Positions 11,130 through 20,814 of a stretch of DNA of 64,000 nucleotides are shown in pieces. The notes beneath the pieces are model-generated. The model was not told the DNA's origin and did no database searches. It worked only from the letters and a program-made list of their open reading frames with translations. This DNA is from Nannochloris sp. 'desiccata'. Lineage: Eukaryota; Chlorophyta; Trebouxiophyceae; Chlorellales; Chlorellaceae. The stretch's first letter is position 1. Every line of letters starts with the position of its first letter. The translations under genes and the position numbers were made by a program. The DNA is taken from the NCBI GenBank assembly GCA_019044685.2, contig JAGTXX020000003.1:1-64000 (forward strand), in the 5' to 3' direction.

Positions 11130-14100
11130 TTACCGCCTCGACAGCGGGTTGAGTTCTTGATGCAGTTCAAAACATTTCTTGCCAAACCTGGTAATTTGGG
11201 TTGGCTGCTGCATTGAGAACTCGTGTAAATTAGTTAGTGTGAAGTCTAAACAAGGAAAATCTGCCCTAATATCATCATAACTAGGACAGTGGAAAAACAA
11301 ATGTTCGGCCGTCTCGACGGTTTTAACTTCTTTTTCAGCACATTGTTTGCATACTCTGTCTTCTTTTGCCAACTGATTCCATCTCCCTACTTCTTCCATC
11401 AGAAAATGAGATCCAGTCATTGCTTGTGTCATTGCTCGCCTGTCACTGACCGCAGACACTCCCAAGTAAGGAGCGGCTTCGTACTCCGGCAGCCCATTTC
11501 TGACTTCATGAACATATTTTTTAATTTTAGTTCCAGTCTCTGTCCGCACTCTATTCAAGTAGAATTCCTTCCACTTGATGCAAACATCATTCACATTTAG
11601 TTCGATAGGCTCCTCCAGAGGTAGTTGCACTTCAAATTTCTTAAAAGCACGCTGCAGCTGTGCTGCCCAAGACTGCTCAGCCATACATTTGGCACTGCCT
11701 TCAGCTGGGTTTGATGTCAATTGGCAATTAGCAATGAAAGCACGTTTTAAAATGCTATCAGCTGGTGCTTTGACTAGTCCATTATAGAATCTAGCTATCC
11801 TTTTGACCCAACGGAAAGCCAAGGGCCAGCGGCCGGTTTCTGCAAGAACAATGCAGCTAGCAGTGCTCTTCCTTACTCCTAGTAACCACTTCAGAGCAAA
11901 TAAATGAACACGTTCACAATCATTGCTTAAAGGATCATTGCATAGGAGCTCAGGAGCCCAGACCTCAGCGCCATAGCCAAGTACAGAGTCAACCATCACA
12001 TCAAAAAGTCTGAAATTAATCTCAAGTCCACCACCGAGTTGCAGCTCAGCCAGCCTTCTTCTGGAAATATGGTATGCTCTACGGCCATTATATGCTCTAG
12101 CAGGTACAGCATGTCTAGATAGCATCTGAGAGCAATGAAAAATAGTACCAAGATATTTAAATCTTTCCACTACCTCCACCACCTCGCCGCCAATTTTCAG
12201 CACAGCTGTTTTTGCTACATGTGGAGAATTGAGTCTGCTAAAAACCATCACTTTAGTTTTAGAAGCGTTAATAGTGAGGCCCCAGCGAGCAGAAAAGTCC
12301 TCCAGCAGTGCCATTTGCTTGCGGAGACCGTCAATCGACGTTGCCGCCTGCATCAAATCATCAGCATACATCAAGCTGCGAAGATCTTCTCCAGCTAAAT
12401 TAGGGAAATCAAACATGTCTGATTCATCATCAGGAGCTTCAGAAGCTGCTTTAAGCTCAGCATCCCAGTCATCTAGGTAAAGACCAAATAAAAGTGGGCT
12501 TAGTGGGCAACCCTGCTTCACCCCTAAATTTGATTGAAAAACTTTTCCTAGACCTGTAGACGACTTCACACACATAGGAACATCAGCATACATGGCTTTT
12601 ATAGCATCCAGAACCCAGCCAGTCACTCCTCTGCGCTCAAGTTTCGCCCAGAGCAAGTGGCGGGGAACTGAATCGTATGCTTTCTTAAAATCAACAAAGC
12701 ATGTGTACAGCCTACCACCTTTCTGGGTTCTTACTTGATCAAATAAAGTGCGCACTATAAAGGACGCTGAGGCAGTTCCTTTGCCTTTTCTAAAACCAAA
12801 CTGACCCTTTGCTCGAATACCGCTCGCCTCCGCCCAGCCATCAATTCTGTGATCAAGCATAGAACCATACAGTTTGGCAGCTAGAGTACCTACTGCTATT
12901 CCACGATATCCATCACACGTTCTATGATCACTCCCTGGCTTGGCTATAGGTGTAATGGCGCTCAGTGCCCAAACTTTGGGCAGCTTGCCTATTGCCACCG
13001 AGGCGTTTAGCAGCTCTACTATAGCTGGACCAAGATGCTCTACTGATGCTTTCAACAGCTCAGGCCTCAATGTACCAATCATACCAGCTTGATTCTTAAT
13101 CTTTTTCAGCACTGGTGAAAGTTCTTCCATTGAGAAAGGAGTTTGTAGCAACCCTTCTATATTCTCTGGAGGCGGAACGGTGCCAGGTACAACTGGAGGT
13201 ACAGGCAGATCAGGTGGTTCAGCACCTAAAAGGTTTTCAGAGTGTTTACTTAATTCACCATTTGACACCAGAGTAGGAGAGGGAGGCTTTCTATAATATT
13301 TATAGAAACGCCTAGGGTCATCTTTTAGCAACCGCTCGAGGCGCTTTACTCCAATTTCCCTTCGAGCTTTTCTGGATTTATCTGTCACTTTACGCAGTTT
13401 CTTTTGTGCATTAGCTAATGCCCCTATATCACACTTTCTCAGCATCCTTTTCCGAGCTCGTTTGGCTGCTCTTGCTTGTTGTCGTATTGGAAGCGGTGAC
13501 TTGTTTATTGATTTTGCCCAGCGATCTTTATCTGTGACAACACCCTTTTTTCTCATTCCAGCATCTGCACATGCATTAGATACTACTCTATTGTAGTCAT
13601 CCACAGCCTTATCCAGCATATCTGCGTCTTTTAATTCAGCAGCGGCCGTTGCTGCAATGCAAATCTGTTCAAGCAGTGGCGCTGCTGCTGCTGCAATTTT
13701 TTCAGCAAACACAGGCAGCAGGGCAGCATCGATAATATACTCATCACCAGTTTCTATTGTTGATGTTGAAGTAGAATCCAACATATCAGTAGTCGCTGCT
13801 GCTTCCTGCTCTTCTGCTCCGATTTCAATGGTTCTTGCCATCGTAAGCGTTACCGCCAAATGATCTGATTTTGCTCTGAGCTTACCACCAACTTTTAACG
13901 ACTCAATGCGTTCAAATACAGTAGGGCAAGCCAAAAATAAATCAATTACTGATTTACTTTTACCATCACCATTACCTAAGCTGGTCACAGCAGCAGGGAT
14001 ATCTCCCGCCACTCTGCCGTTGACGACTCGTAACCCAGTCATCTCGCACATATCAAGCAGAATACCACCTCTAGAGGAAACTGTACCATCTACACTAAAT

Positions 14101-14699
14101 CTTAGATCAGATGTGTTTGATAAATCATTTTCCATGATTGTGGTATCAACTTCAGCGTCAGCGTTAGAACCATCAACATCGAGGCGGTTAAATTCAGATG
14201 CAGCACCGATGCGGGCATTAAAATCACCAGCCACCAGCACTTCTCCTAAATCTTTAGCTTCAGATATTTCTTTTTCGAGCTTGCTAAACCATTCTTCTTC
14301 ATTTTTTGGACGTCCTGTACAGTTATCCGGAGCTACATAGCAGCAACAGAAAAACTGTGCCACCGCTTGCTCCGTCTTCTTGCCGCAGATCCAAATTACT
14401 CCATCTTTTTCTCTTTTTTTCCATATGCTTATTTTTCCAAATAATTCTTGTTTAAAATATACAGCTACACCACCATATCCTGCTGCCGCTGCATTTCTAG
14501 GCCTTGATGCTTTAAAGGAAACATCAAAGCCAGGAATCAGCGGCGGGTCTTCAACGTCGTGTAAATGAGTTTCTGTCAACATCACAATATCTATATCGTC
14601 TTCAATCTCCAAGTATATTGCTTCTTCTTCTCCAAAACCACCTTTTAAATTCTGAAGCACTATCTTTAGATTACCTTTCTCCACCTGATCCCACCCTTC
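11130..14699 (-). CDS. LINE ORF2: endonuclease, reverse transcriptase, zinc knuckle
   Basis: The protein combines an APE-like endonuclease, a reverse transcriptase and a C-terminal zinc knuckle for target-primed reverse transcription. The endonuclease covers roughly residues 5-290, with the QNLKGGF start, the TETH glutamate, GDFNARIG and SDH near 13862. Reverse transcriptase motifs run from TPIAKPGSDHR through FVDFKKAYDSVPR and GVKQGCPLSPLLFGLYLDD to MYADDLM near 12365. A CKQC..H..C knuckle lies near 11345. There is no ATG at the front: the frame opens directly behind the ORF1 stop TAG (14702-14700), in the same frame, with only GTG (14684) nearby. The first ATG, about 34 codons later, would remove endonuclease motif I. 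Translation therefore probably depends on read-through of UAG, or on reinitiation. Confidence 0.93.
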   Translation of the reverse strand, partial: EGWDQVEKGNLKIVLQNLKGGFGEEEAIYLEIEDDIDIVMLTETHLHDVEDPPLIPGFDVSFKASRPRNAAAAGYGGVAVYFKQELFGKISIWKKREKDGVIWICGKKTEQAVAQFFCCCYVAPDNCTGRPKNEEEWFSKLEKEISEAKDLGEVLVAGDFNARIGAASEFNRLDVDGSNADAEVDTTIMENDLSNTSDLRFSVDGTVSSRGGILLDMCEMTGLRVVNGRVAGDIPAAVTSLGNGDGKSKSVIDLFLACPTVFERIESLKVGGKLRAKSDHLAVTLTMARTIEIGAEEQEAAATTDMLDSTSTSTIETGDEYIIDAALLPVFAEKIAAAAAPLLEQICIAATAAAELKDADMLDKAVDDYNRVVSNACADAGMRKKGVVTDKDRWAKSINKSPLPIRQQARAAKRARKRMLRKCDIGALANAQKKLRKVTDKSRKARREIGVKRLERLLKDDPRRFYKYYRKPPSPTLVSNGELSKHSENLLGAEPPDLPVPPVVPGTVPPPENIEGLLQTPFSMEELSPVLKKIKNQAGMIGTLRPELLKASVEHLGPAIVELLNASVAIGKLPKVWALSAITPIAKPGSDHRTCDGYRGIAVGTLAAKLYGSMLDHRIDGWAEASGIRAKGQFGFRKGKGTASASFIVRTLFDQVRTQKGGRLYTCFVDFKKAYDSVPRHLLWAKLERRGVTGWVLDAIKAMYADVPMCVKSSTGLGKVFQSNLGVKQGCPLSPLLFGLYLDDWDAELKAASEAPDDESDMFDFPNLAGEDLRSLMYADDLMQAATSIDGLRKQMALLEDFSARWGLTINASKTKVMVFSRLNSPHVAKTAVLKIGGEVVEVVERFKYLGTIFHCSQMLSRHAVPARAYNGRRAYHISRRRLAELQLGGGLEINFRLFDVMVDSVLGYGAEVWAPELLCNDPLSNDCERVHLFALKWLLGVRKSTASCIVLAETGRWPLAFRWVKRIARFYNGLVKAPADSILKRAFIANCQLTSNPAEGSAKCMAEQSWAAQLQRAFKKFEVQLPLEEPIELNVNDVCIKWKEFYLNRVRTETGTKIKKYVHEVRNGLPEYEAAPYLGVSAVSDRRAMTQAMTGSHFLMEEVGRWNQLAKEDRVCKQCAEKEVKTVETAEHLFFHCPSYDDIRADFPCLDFTLTNLHEFSMQQPTQITRFGKKCFELHQELNPLSRR

Positions 14700-16217
14700 C
14701 TATTTATTATTTCCACCATTTCCAGCCAAGCGAGCGCTCCGCCGCAGCGCTGCTGCATTTGTAGCATTGCTCTTAGCAGCCTCTCTTTCAGCCCTATCAC
14801 CATTTTTGATGATTGTATTCAGTTGTCTCCTAATCGCTTGTGTAATGTAATTCTCAACGTTTGGATTTCTCAGCACTATACGGGCTTGCTCAGCTTGGTA
14901 TTTCAAGAAATTGATCCTTGATTTCTCCAGCATTTCTTCCTTTCTTCCATTCCATTTTATCATCAGGGGTTCCTCTGCCTCGGCAAGACGGAAGGGAATA
15001 AGAGTCTCAGCATCTTCATCTTTTCCATAGTATTCTTCATATACTGCCCAATACACTGGTTCACCCTCTTTAGTAGCCGTTTCCAGCACTATTTCAATGC
15101 ACTTTTGTTCATTGCCATACTCACTTTCTTCTTCACTCTCACTTTCTTCTTCACTCTCACTTTCTTCCACATAGCTTGAAGTAGCTGTTTCAATGACTAC
15201 TCGATTTATTGGAATAAAAGTAGACGTAGAGGGTAAATGGTCAACTTCAACAGCACTGGAAATACTTGTAGGACCAGTAGACCCAGCAACACCGGTGGTA
15301 CCAGCAGCATCAGCCACCAACATCGGTGTCGGAGCTTGGGGGGGAGAATACACTGCATTATCTGACCAAATAGCAGGATCAGCATCTAGTCCATCGGCTA
15401 ATTCATTCAAGAATTCCGAAAATCCAGCAAGGCTTGGTGAAGAAACCACAGCTGAAATAATATTTTCAGCATCGTCGGTGGTGCTTGCAGTCGGCACCGG
15501 TGCTGCTGGTGCTGTGACATCAGGAGCAGAAGCTGTATGCTCTCTCTCCCTTTTGTCTACCATAGCTCTGTAAGCTACCATTTTCTTCATTAGGTCTTCA
15601 AAAGATACACTCCTGCGCATGGAGCCAGTAGTATTTATTCCACAAGGCGTCTCCGCACCGCTCGCACACGCCACCGCCACCGCTGTGTGATTCGTTGATT
15701 GACAACGAGGGGGAGTGTAATCCAGTGATAGTGGTTCAGTGCATAATCTTCTGCCATAAAACTTCACCATGAGAGCACCTTTAGATCTGGGTGTGTCAAT
15801 AGAGATCCCGGAAGGTAATTTATCCTTTAATCTCAATACCGCCATCACCACCGCTCGGTCCATTTGCAGCCATGTGACAGAGCGACTATTTTCAAGTGCT
15901 GGCCTATAATCTCCATAGGTAACGTTTTCACGATGAAACTGTAAGCCTAAATACTTTGAGCAAAGCTCAATAAAAATATTTACTAGACCGGGGCCGAGAA
16001 TGGCGTGAGCGGGAATTGGCAGTCCTAAGACTACAATTTCAGCAAGATCTTTTTGTGGTAACGATGATCGTAATTGATAATACTCATCATAGTAATATTT
16101 ATGAGGTGTAAACCCGTGGGAATAGGAATGATTTGTAGGGTGGTCAAAATTCAGTTTTTTCGGTTGGAGACATGCTTTTCCACCTCGTCCACGCAACAAC
16201 CTTGGTGTTTCGCTCAT
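14700..16217 (-). CDS. LINE ORF1, 505 aa, unknown fold
   Basis: ORF1 starts MSETPRLLRGRGGKAC and ends in a TAG that is in frame with ORF2. The N-terminal third is the most folded-looking part. The middle is rich in Thr, Ala, Val and Pro and probably disordered. Near 15120-15170 there is a repeated acidic ESEEESE tract. The C-terminus is basic and helical (RRQLNTIIKNGDRAEREAAK). I see no RRM or CCHC motif typical of LINE ORF1 proteins, so the nucleic-acid-binding role is inferred from position only. Confidence 0.85.
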   Translation of the reverse strand: MSETPRLLRGRGGKACLQPKKLNFDHPTNHSYSHGFTPHKYYYDEYYQLRSSLPQKDLAEIVVLGLPIPAHAILGPGLVNIFIELCSKYLGLQFHRENVTYGDYRPALENSRSVTWLQMDRAVVMAVLRLKDKLPSGISIDTPRSKGALMVKFYGRRLCTEPLSLDYTPPRCQSTNHTAVAVACASGAETPCGINTTGSMRRSVSFEDLMKKMVAYRAMVDKREREHTASAPDVTAPAAPVPTASTTDDAENIISAVVSSPSLAGFSEFLNELADGLDADPAIWSDNAVYSPPQAPTPMLVADAAGTTGVAGSTGPTSISSAVEVDHLPSTSTFIPINRVVIETATSSYVEESESEEESESEEESEYGNEQKCIEIVLETATKEGEPVYWAVYEEYYGKDEDAETLIPFRLAEAEEPLMIKWNGRKEEMLEKSRINFLKYQAEQARIVLRNPNVENYITQAIRRQLNTIIKNGDRAEREAAKSNATNAAALRRSARLAGNGGNNK

Positions 16218-16392
16218 TAAATCCGTAAAATTATACGTATATTATGTAGGGTACAGCGGGCTTGTTGTTTTAAATGATTTTAAATTTTTTGCAAAATTGA
16301 TGATCTAATGACAAATTGGCAACCTGAATTCGGAAACCCAAGCTATTGGCAGATGATTGGCAGTTAATTGGCAGTTACAATAAAAAATCCTC

Positions 16393-18507
16393 CACATGCT
16401 GCCAAAGAAGGTTGATGCTATTTTAAACTGGCCTGTACCTACTACTGCCAGTCAAGTCAAATCTTTCTTGGGATTGGCTACTTTCTATCGCCATTTTGTT
16501 GAGCATTTTGCTCATAAAGCTATTCCCTTGTATCAGATTACCAGGAAAAATCAGATATTCACGTGGCTGCCTCGTCATCAAGAAGCTTTTGAGCAGTTAA
16601 AGTTGGCTTTAACTACTGCTCGTGTGCTTGCTCCTCCTGATTTCAATCTTCCATTTGAAATTCACACTGATGCTTCTGATTTTGCTGCTGGTGCTGTGCT
16701 TTCTCAAGAAGGGAATCATCCCATAGCTTTTCTTTCTCACGTTTTCAAACCTGCTGAACTCAATTATTCTACTTATGATAAAGAGTTTCTGGCTATTATT
16801 CTTGCTCTGCGTGCTTGGAGACATTACATTCATGGCCATCCTACTACAGTCTACACTGACCATCAAGCGTTGATCTCTATTCAAACTCAAACCTTTGTGA
16901 ATCGTCGTCACAATCGTTATTTGCAATTTCTTGCTGAATTTGGTAATGATCTGATTATCAAATACAAACCTGGTCGTTCAAATGTAGTTGCTGATGCTTT
17001 GAGCAGAATTCCTAACCTGAATTCTATCTCAACACTTGGTCCTTCTCCTGAGCTTCTGCATGAATTTGCTGTAGCTTACGTCTCTGATCCTCTTACTGAG
17101 ACTTTCTTCACTGGAGGTGCTGGTCCAACCAAATGGTCTCTGCACGATGGCTTCATTTATGAAGAGAAGAATGGTGAAAAACTTATTTATGTCCCTGCTT
17201 CTAAATCTTTAAAAGATTTAATTATTCATGATCATCATGATGCCGCAATTGCTGGCCATCTTGGAAGAGATAAAACTATTGCTGCTATTGGTACTACATA
17301 TACCTGGCCTGGTATGAGAGAAGATATTGCTCGTTATGTTGCTGAATGTCCTACCTGTCAAGTGGTCAAATCTTCAAATCAAGTAACTCCTGGGCTGTTG
17401 TCTCCTCTGGATATCCCTTGTAGACGCTGGGAGCAAATTCATATCGATTTGATTGGTCCTTTACCTGTCACCCCTCGTGGTTTTGATGCAATTGTCACCA
17501 TTGTAGATCGTTTGAGTAAAGCTGCTGTCTTTATTCCCACTACTATGACTGTGACTGCAAGGCAATTAGCAGAGCTTTTCTTTAATAATGTCTTCAGACA
17601 TTATGGTCTTCCTTCAATCATTATTTCTGATCGAGATCCTCGTTTTACCAGCAATTTTTGGCGTGCTTTGATGGATCATTTAGGCATTTCTTTGCATATG
17701 ACTGCTGCCTACCATCCTCAGTCTGATGGACAAGCTGAACGCCATAATCGTACTATTCAAGATATGTTGCGTGCTTACGTCAATCCATCTACTAGGGATG
17801 ATTGGGATGAGCATTTGGTTGCTCTTGAGTTTGCTTACAATAACTCTGTCAATAGGGCTACAGGCTTTTCTCCTTTTTTCATGCTGTATGGTCAAAATCC
17901 CAATACTCCTGCTTCCTTGCTGCGTGCTACTGTCAGCCTTTCTCCTGCTGTTGATGATTTTTTAGCTCGAATTACTGAGACTCTGACTCAATCTCGTACT
18001 AATTTAGCTAAAAACCAGGAGCAAATGCAAAACCAAGTTAACAAACGCAGGCGCTTTGTGAGATATGAAGTTGGTGAACGTGTTTTGGTGGATGCTTCCC
18101 GTCTTTACCAGGCACCGCGTGGTAAATTGACTCACAAATGGGTTGGTCCTTTTGAAGTCGCTGAAGTGCTAAATGATAATGCTTATGTTTTACACTTACC
18201 TCCTCGTCTTAAAAACACCTCTTCTACCTTCAACGTTACTCAATTGAAGCGTTATCAGGAAACGGATCGTGAATTTCCTCGCCCACCTCCCATTGGCTAC
18301 GAGAGCGGACAACCACTTTATGAATTCGAGAAAATTTTGGCTCATCGTGGTCCTAAAAACAATCGCTACTACCTCGTAAAATGGAAAGGTTGGCCTGTTG
18401 ATGAAAATCTCTATGAACCTGCTAGTAATTTATCTGGTGTTCAAGCAGATGTTGATGCTTATGAGGCTTCCATCCCTGTGCAGCGCCGCAAGCGCTCTCG
18501 TCGTTGA
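16393..18507 (+). pseudogene. Gypsy pol, RNase H, integrase and chromodomain part
   Basis: This is the C-terminal part of the interrupted Gypsy pol, open through 703 codons from the ATG at 16396. The order is the end of reverse transcriptase (SFLGLATFYRHFV), RNase H (HTDASDFAAGAVLS, then TDHQAL), the integrase zinc finger (H..H, then ECPTCQ), the integrase core with the DLIGPLP, SDRDPRF and GQAERHNRTIQ blocks (DDE residues), and a chromodomain at about 18330-18470 (YYLVKWKGW). The chromodomain places it among the chromoviruses. It is not expected to give full Pol because the 5' half is truncated and separated by the LINE. Confidence 0.93.
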
Positions 18508-18654
18508 TTGTCGCAGCACTCACCTACACATGGATTCAGTACGTCCTGTTTTTGCCCGTTGGGTTTTCAGGTTGCGTCACCGGTAGGACAGATGCGTACG
18601 ACATGTTTAGTTTTTAGCCTCTAGATCTGGGTTCCTCTTTAAGAAAGGGAGGAT

Positions 18655-18899
18655 GTTGCAGGGCGCAAAGTTCATTGCGCCCTCATTTCGCCCACTGGTT
18701 TCTTTTTCCAATATTATTTACTCTGACTTCTCTTTACCTTCGGATTATTCCTATTATTATATAAATAACCACTCTGTAATCTCTTATAGACAAATACCTT
18801 TTAGGGTAGCTTCCTTGAAGCTACATAAGCCTAGCGTCTGCAATACATCAGCCTGCTGCTTGCACATAGGCTGCCTTTCGCCGTCTCTTACCACATCAA
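18655..18899 (+). repeat. Probable 3' LTR of the Gypsy element
   Basis: A polypurine tract (AAGAAAGGGAGGA, about 18640-18652) lies after the pol stop, and TGTTGCAGGGCGC starts at 18655. A TATAAATAA box is near 18760, and a possible terminal CA ends near 18899. No second copy is in the window to confirm the boundaries, so the right edge is a guess from the TG...CA rule. Confidence 0.55.
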
Positions 18900-19513
18900 A
18901 TTAATCAAAATACATTAATACCTTTATAATATACCACACCACGCCTTACAAATACCATTTTACCGCCAATGCCAGCCATCGCATGAATCAATTGACTGGG
19001 TGCCAAGAGTTCACTCTACTGCCTTTTCACCTTATCAACTTATATCAAACTATAGAATATTTTCTCAGGAATTCAATAAATCAAACAGAACTCAAAAAGA
19101 ACGTCTGTAGCTATTTTGATTGACTCTTTTCAATTTTTACTTCTGCCACCTGCAATTTCTCACAACTTGAACCTTGCTTTTGAGCTGTCTTTATCCTACC
19201 AATAGGCAATTTATTCTATACTTCCCAAGATAATTTTATCAATACTATGATCTGCTAGATTACACAACAAACTACCTTGCTATGAAAAGAGAATGCCTTG
19301 GAAAAAGATGCTCGAAGAAAGACCGTTCATTGCAAAAATAACCAACTACGACCGAACGGTTTGCTGTGCTGTGTCGCTCACCCTAATTTTCCGGTGCTGA
19401 TCGCTATCAGCTACCACTATCCACCAGCTCCGCCCTGCCACCAATATCAACGCTCTACTTCTCCCTAAAACAAATTCATCTTTGAAAGCTTCTCTACAAC
19501 ACCAAATACTCCC
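18900..19513. other. Unassigned AT-rich stretch
   Basis: These 614 bases between the Gypsy LTR and the diverged repeat unit show no open frame with recognisable features and no match to other parts of the window that I can see. Confidence 0.5.
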
Positions 19514-20740
19514 CCCAAAACAACCAGCGCAAACTGCAGCTGCAAGTCGCCGGCATCACCATACAAGCTCAAGTAACTACCATACGCGACCTCTCATTAC
19601 CATTATTTCAACGCAGAAGATCTCATCCTAATCCAAGTTAACCTCTATAAAAGCAAGCAAACAATAATGCAGTCTGGAAGACCATCTCAACTTTCTCAAG
19701 CACCTTCCAAAAATTGACGGGAAACACTTCAAGTTTTGCACCACAAAAAAAGCCATCAATTCTACCCGGCAAGCATTTTTAAGCACGTTCTTTTGCATAT
19801 CTTTACTCAGCACCTTCTTTCCCACTGCATTAATGGGTGCGCCGCCATATAAAAACCTTAATTTCGAAAATTGGTCGGCAATTCCTCAAGCTGATCACTA
19901 CCGCTCTGCAAACTGCATTATGGGCTTTTTCTCGTACAGCGAAAACAGTTTCAGGAATTTTATCATCACCAAGATCTACACTTATAACCTGGCAAGCAAT
20001 ATCAGCTCCTCTGAACCCGCCAAAATAGCCACCAGCGAGAAAATGCTCGGCCACAGCGGCACACATTGTCAGCTAAATATATTTTTGGGAGTATTTTAGC
20101 TTCCTTCTCCGCTTCTTTCTAGCCCAGAATATCACTCATATACTTGCTGATTAAAAAGACCATCAGAACCTCCATAAGAGTTGGATGCTGGAGCCTGCGA
20201 TCATTTAAATAGAAGAACTAAATTATCACTTCAATAAAGATATCACTCTGAAATCCCGCCGATTCAAATATAAAATACACACCTAACAATGCACAGATTG
20301 CATCTTCTTAATCTATAGCGCTGTGCTGAAGAAGGTATCAGACTGCTGTGATTGCATATAAATTAAACCTGCTATACGCTTGTAAATGCATTTAGAGCTC
20401 CTGCCGCGCAGTGAATGTCAATTGAAGACATTCTCAAATATGTCATATTAAATAAACACCCTCGCACTAACAAAAACTTTGCTTTATTGGAGCATCAAAT
20501 TTTTTTCAAACTGGGCATCTGCTGCCTTTTCAAGAGAACATCGCACAAATGACTAAAAGAAAGCTCTCCCAGCATCTCAAGATACTATAACAAACCAAAA
20601 AGTTAATTAAAGGTGCCACTTGCTCTTAATTTCCAACATTCTGCTTCCCAGCGCAGCGAAATTGACGCTCATTCAGCATCTTGCAACTCAGTGCGTAGCT
20701 ATTTCATTGCTGGGGCAAAGGTGCCGATTACTGTGACAAC
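19514..20740. repeat. Diverged direct repeat unit, copy 1
   Basis: The unit begins CCCAAAACAACCAGCGC and is colinear with 22183-23410. Shared landmarks are GCAGCTGCAAGTCGCCG, TTAATGGGTGCGCCGCCATATAA (compare TTAATAGCTGCCCACCCATATAA), GCGGCACACA and GCTGTGCTGAAGAAGGTAT. The copies differ by many substitutions and small indels. It contains only short frames. I do not recognise it; it may be the noncoding part of another repeat or a host segment duplicated with the LINE behind it. Confidence 0.75.
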
Positions 20741-20814
20741 AAATGTAAGACAGTGATGGATGTCAGTTTGCGGTAAAAGAACTCGTAAACGGGTACACAA
20801 GTCGGACTGACTTT

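Larger units (their letters stand above)
10791..16392 (-). mobile_element. Full-length LINE with APE-type endonuclease, nested in Gypsy
   Basis: This 5602-bp non-LTR retrotransposon is read on the minus strand. It has a 175-base 5' leader (16392-16218), ORF1 (16217-14700), ORF2 (14699-11130) and a 3' UTR of about 340 bases ending in a short tandem tail of AAGTTC units (10791-10815). CACAT on both sides is the probable target-site duplication. The coding region has no frameshift, so the insertion looks young. Decayed relatives with the same 3' UTR and tail occur on the plus strand at 20815-26712. Confidence 0.93.
10012..18899 (+). mobile_element. Ty3/Gypsy chromovirus, 5'-truncated, split by a LINE
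   Basis: The element keeps part of reverse transcriptase (10012-10790), then, after a 5602-bp LINE insertion (10791-16392), RNase H, integrase and a chromodomain (16393-18507), a purine tract (about 18639-18653) and a probable 3' LTR (18655-18899). Gag, protease, the primer-binding site and the 5' LTR are absent. The left edge is fused to subtelomeric repeat at 10011/10012, which suggests recombination rather than normal integration. The repeated CACAT at 10786-10790 and 16393-16397 restores the pol frame and is the likely target-site duplication of the LINE. Confidence 0.9.

Noticed and set aside
14700..14702. Reassigned UAG codon in the nuclear code
   Set aside because: FKBP, GH47 and bL35 end at TAA, and the PKS and Gypsy pol end at TGA, at the expected family lengths. 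Only the LINE has an internal UAG, so read-through is the simpler idea.
13657..15573. Plus-strand frames opposite the LINE ORFs (for example 13906-14340, 15193-15573)
   Set aside because: They are antisense shadows of LINE ORF1 and ORF2 with no recognisable domain.
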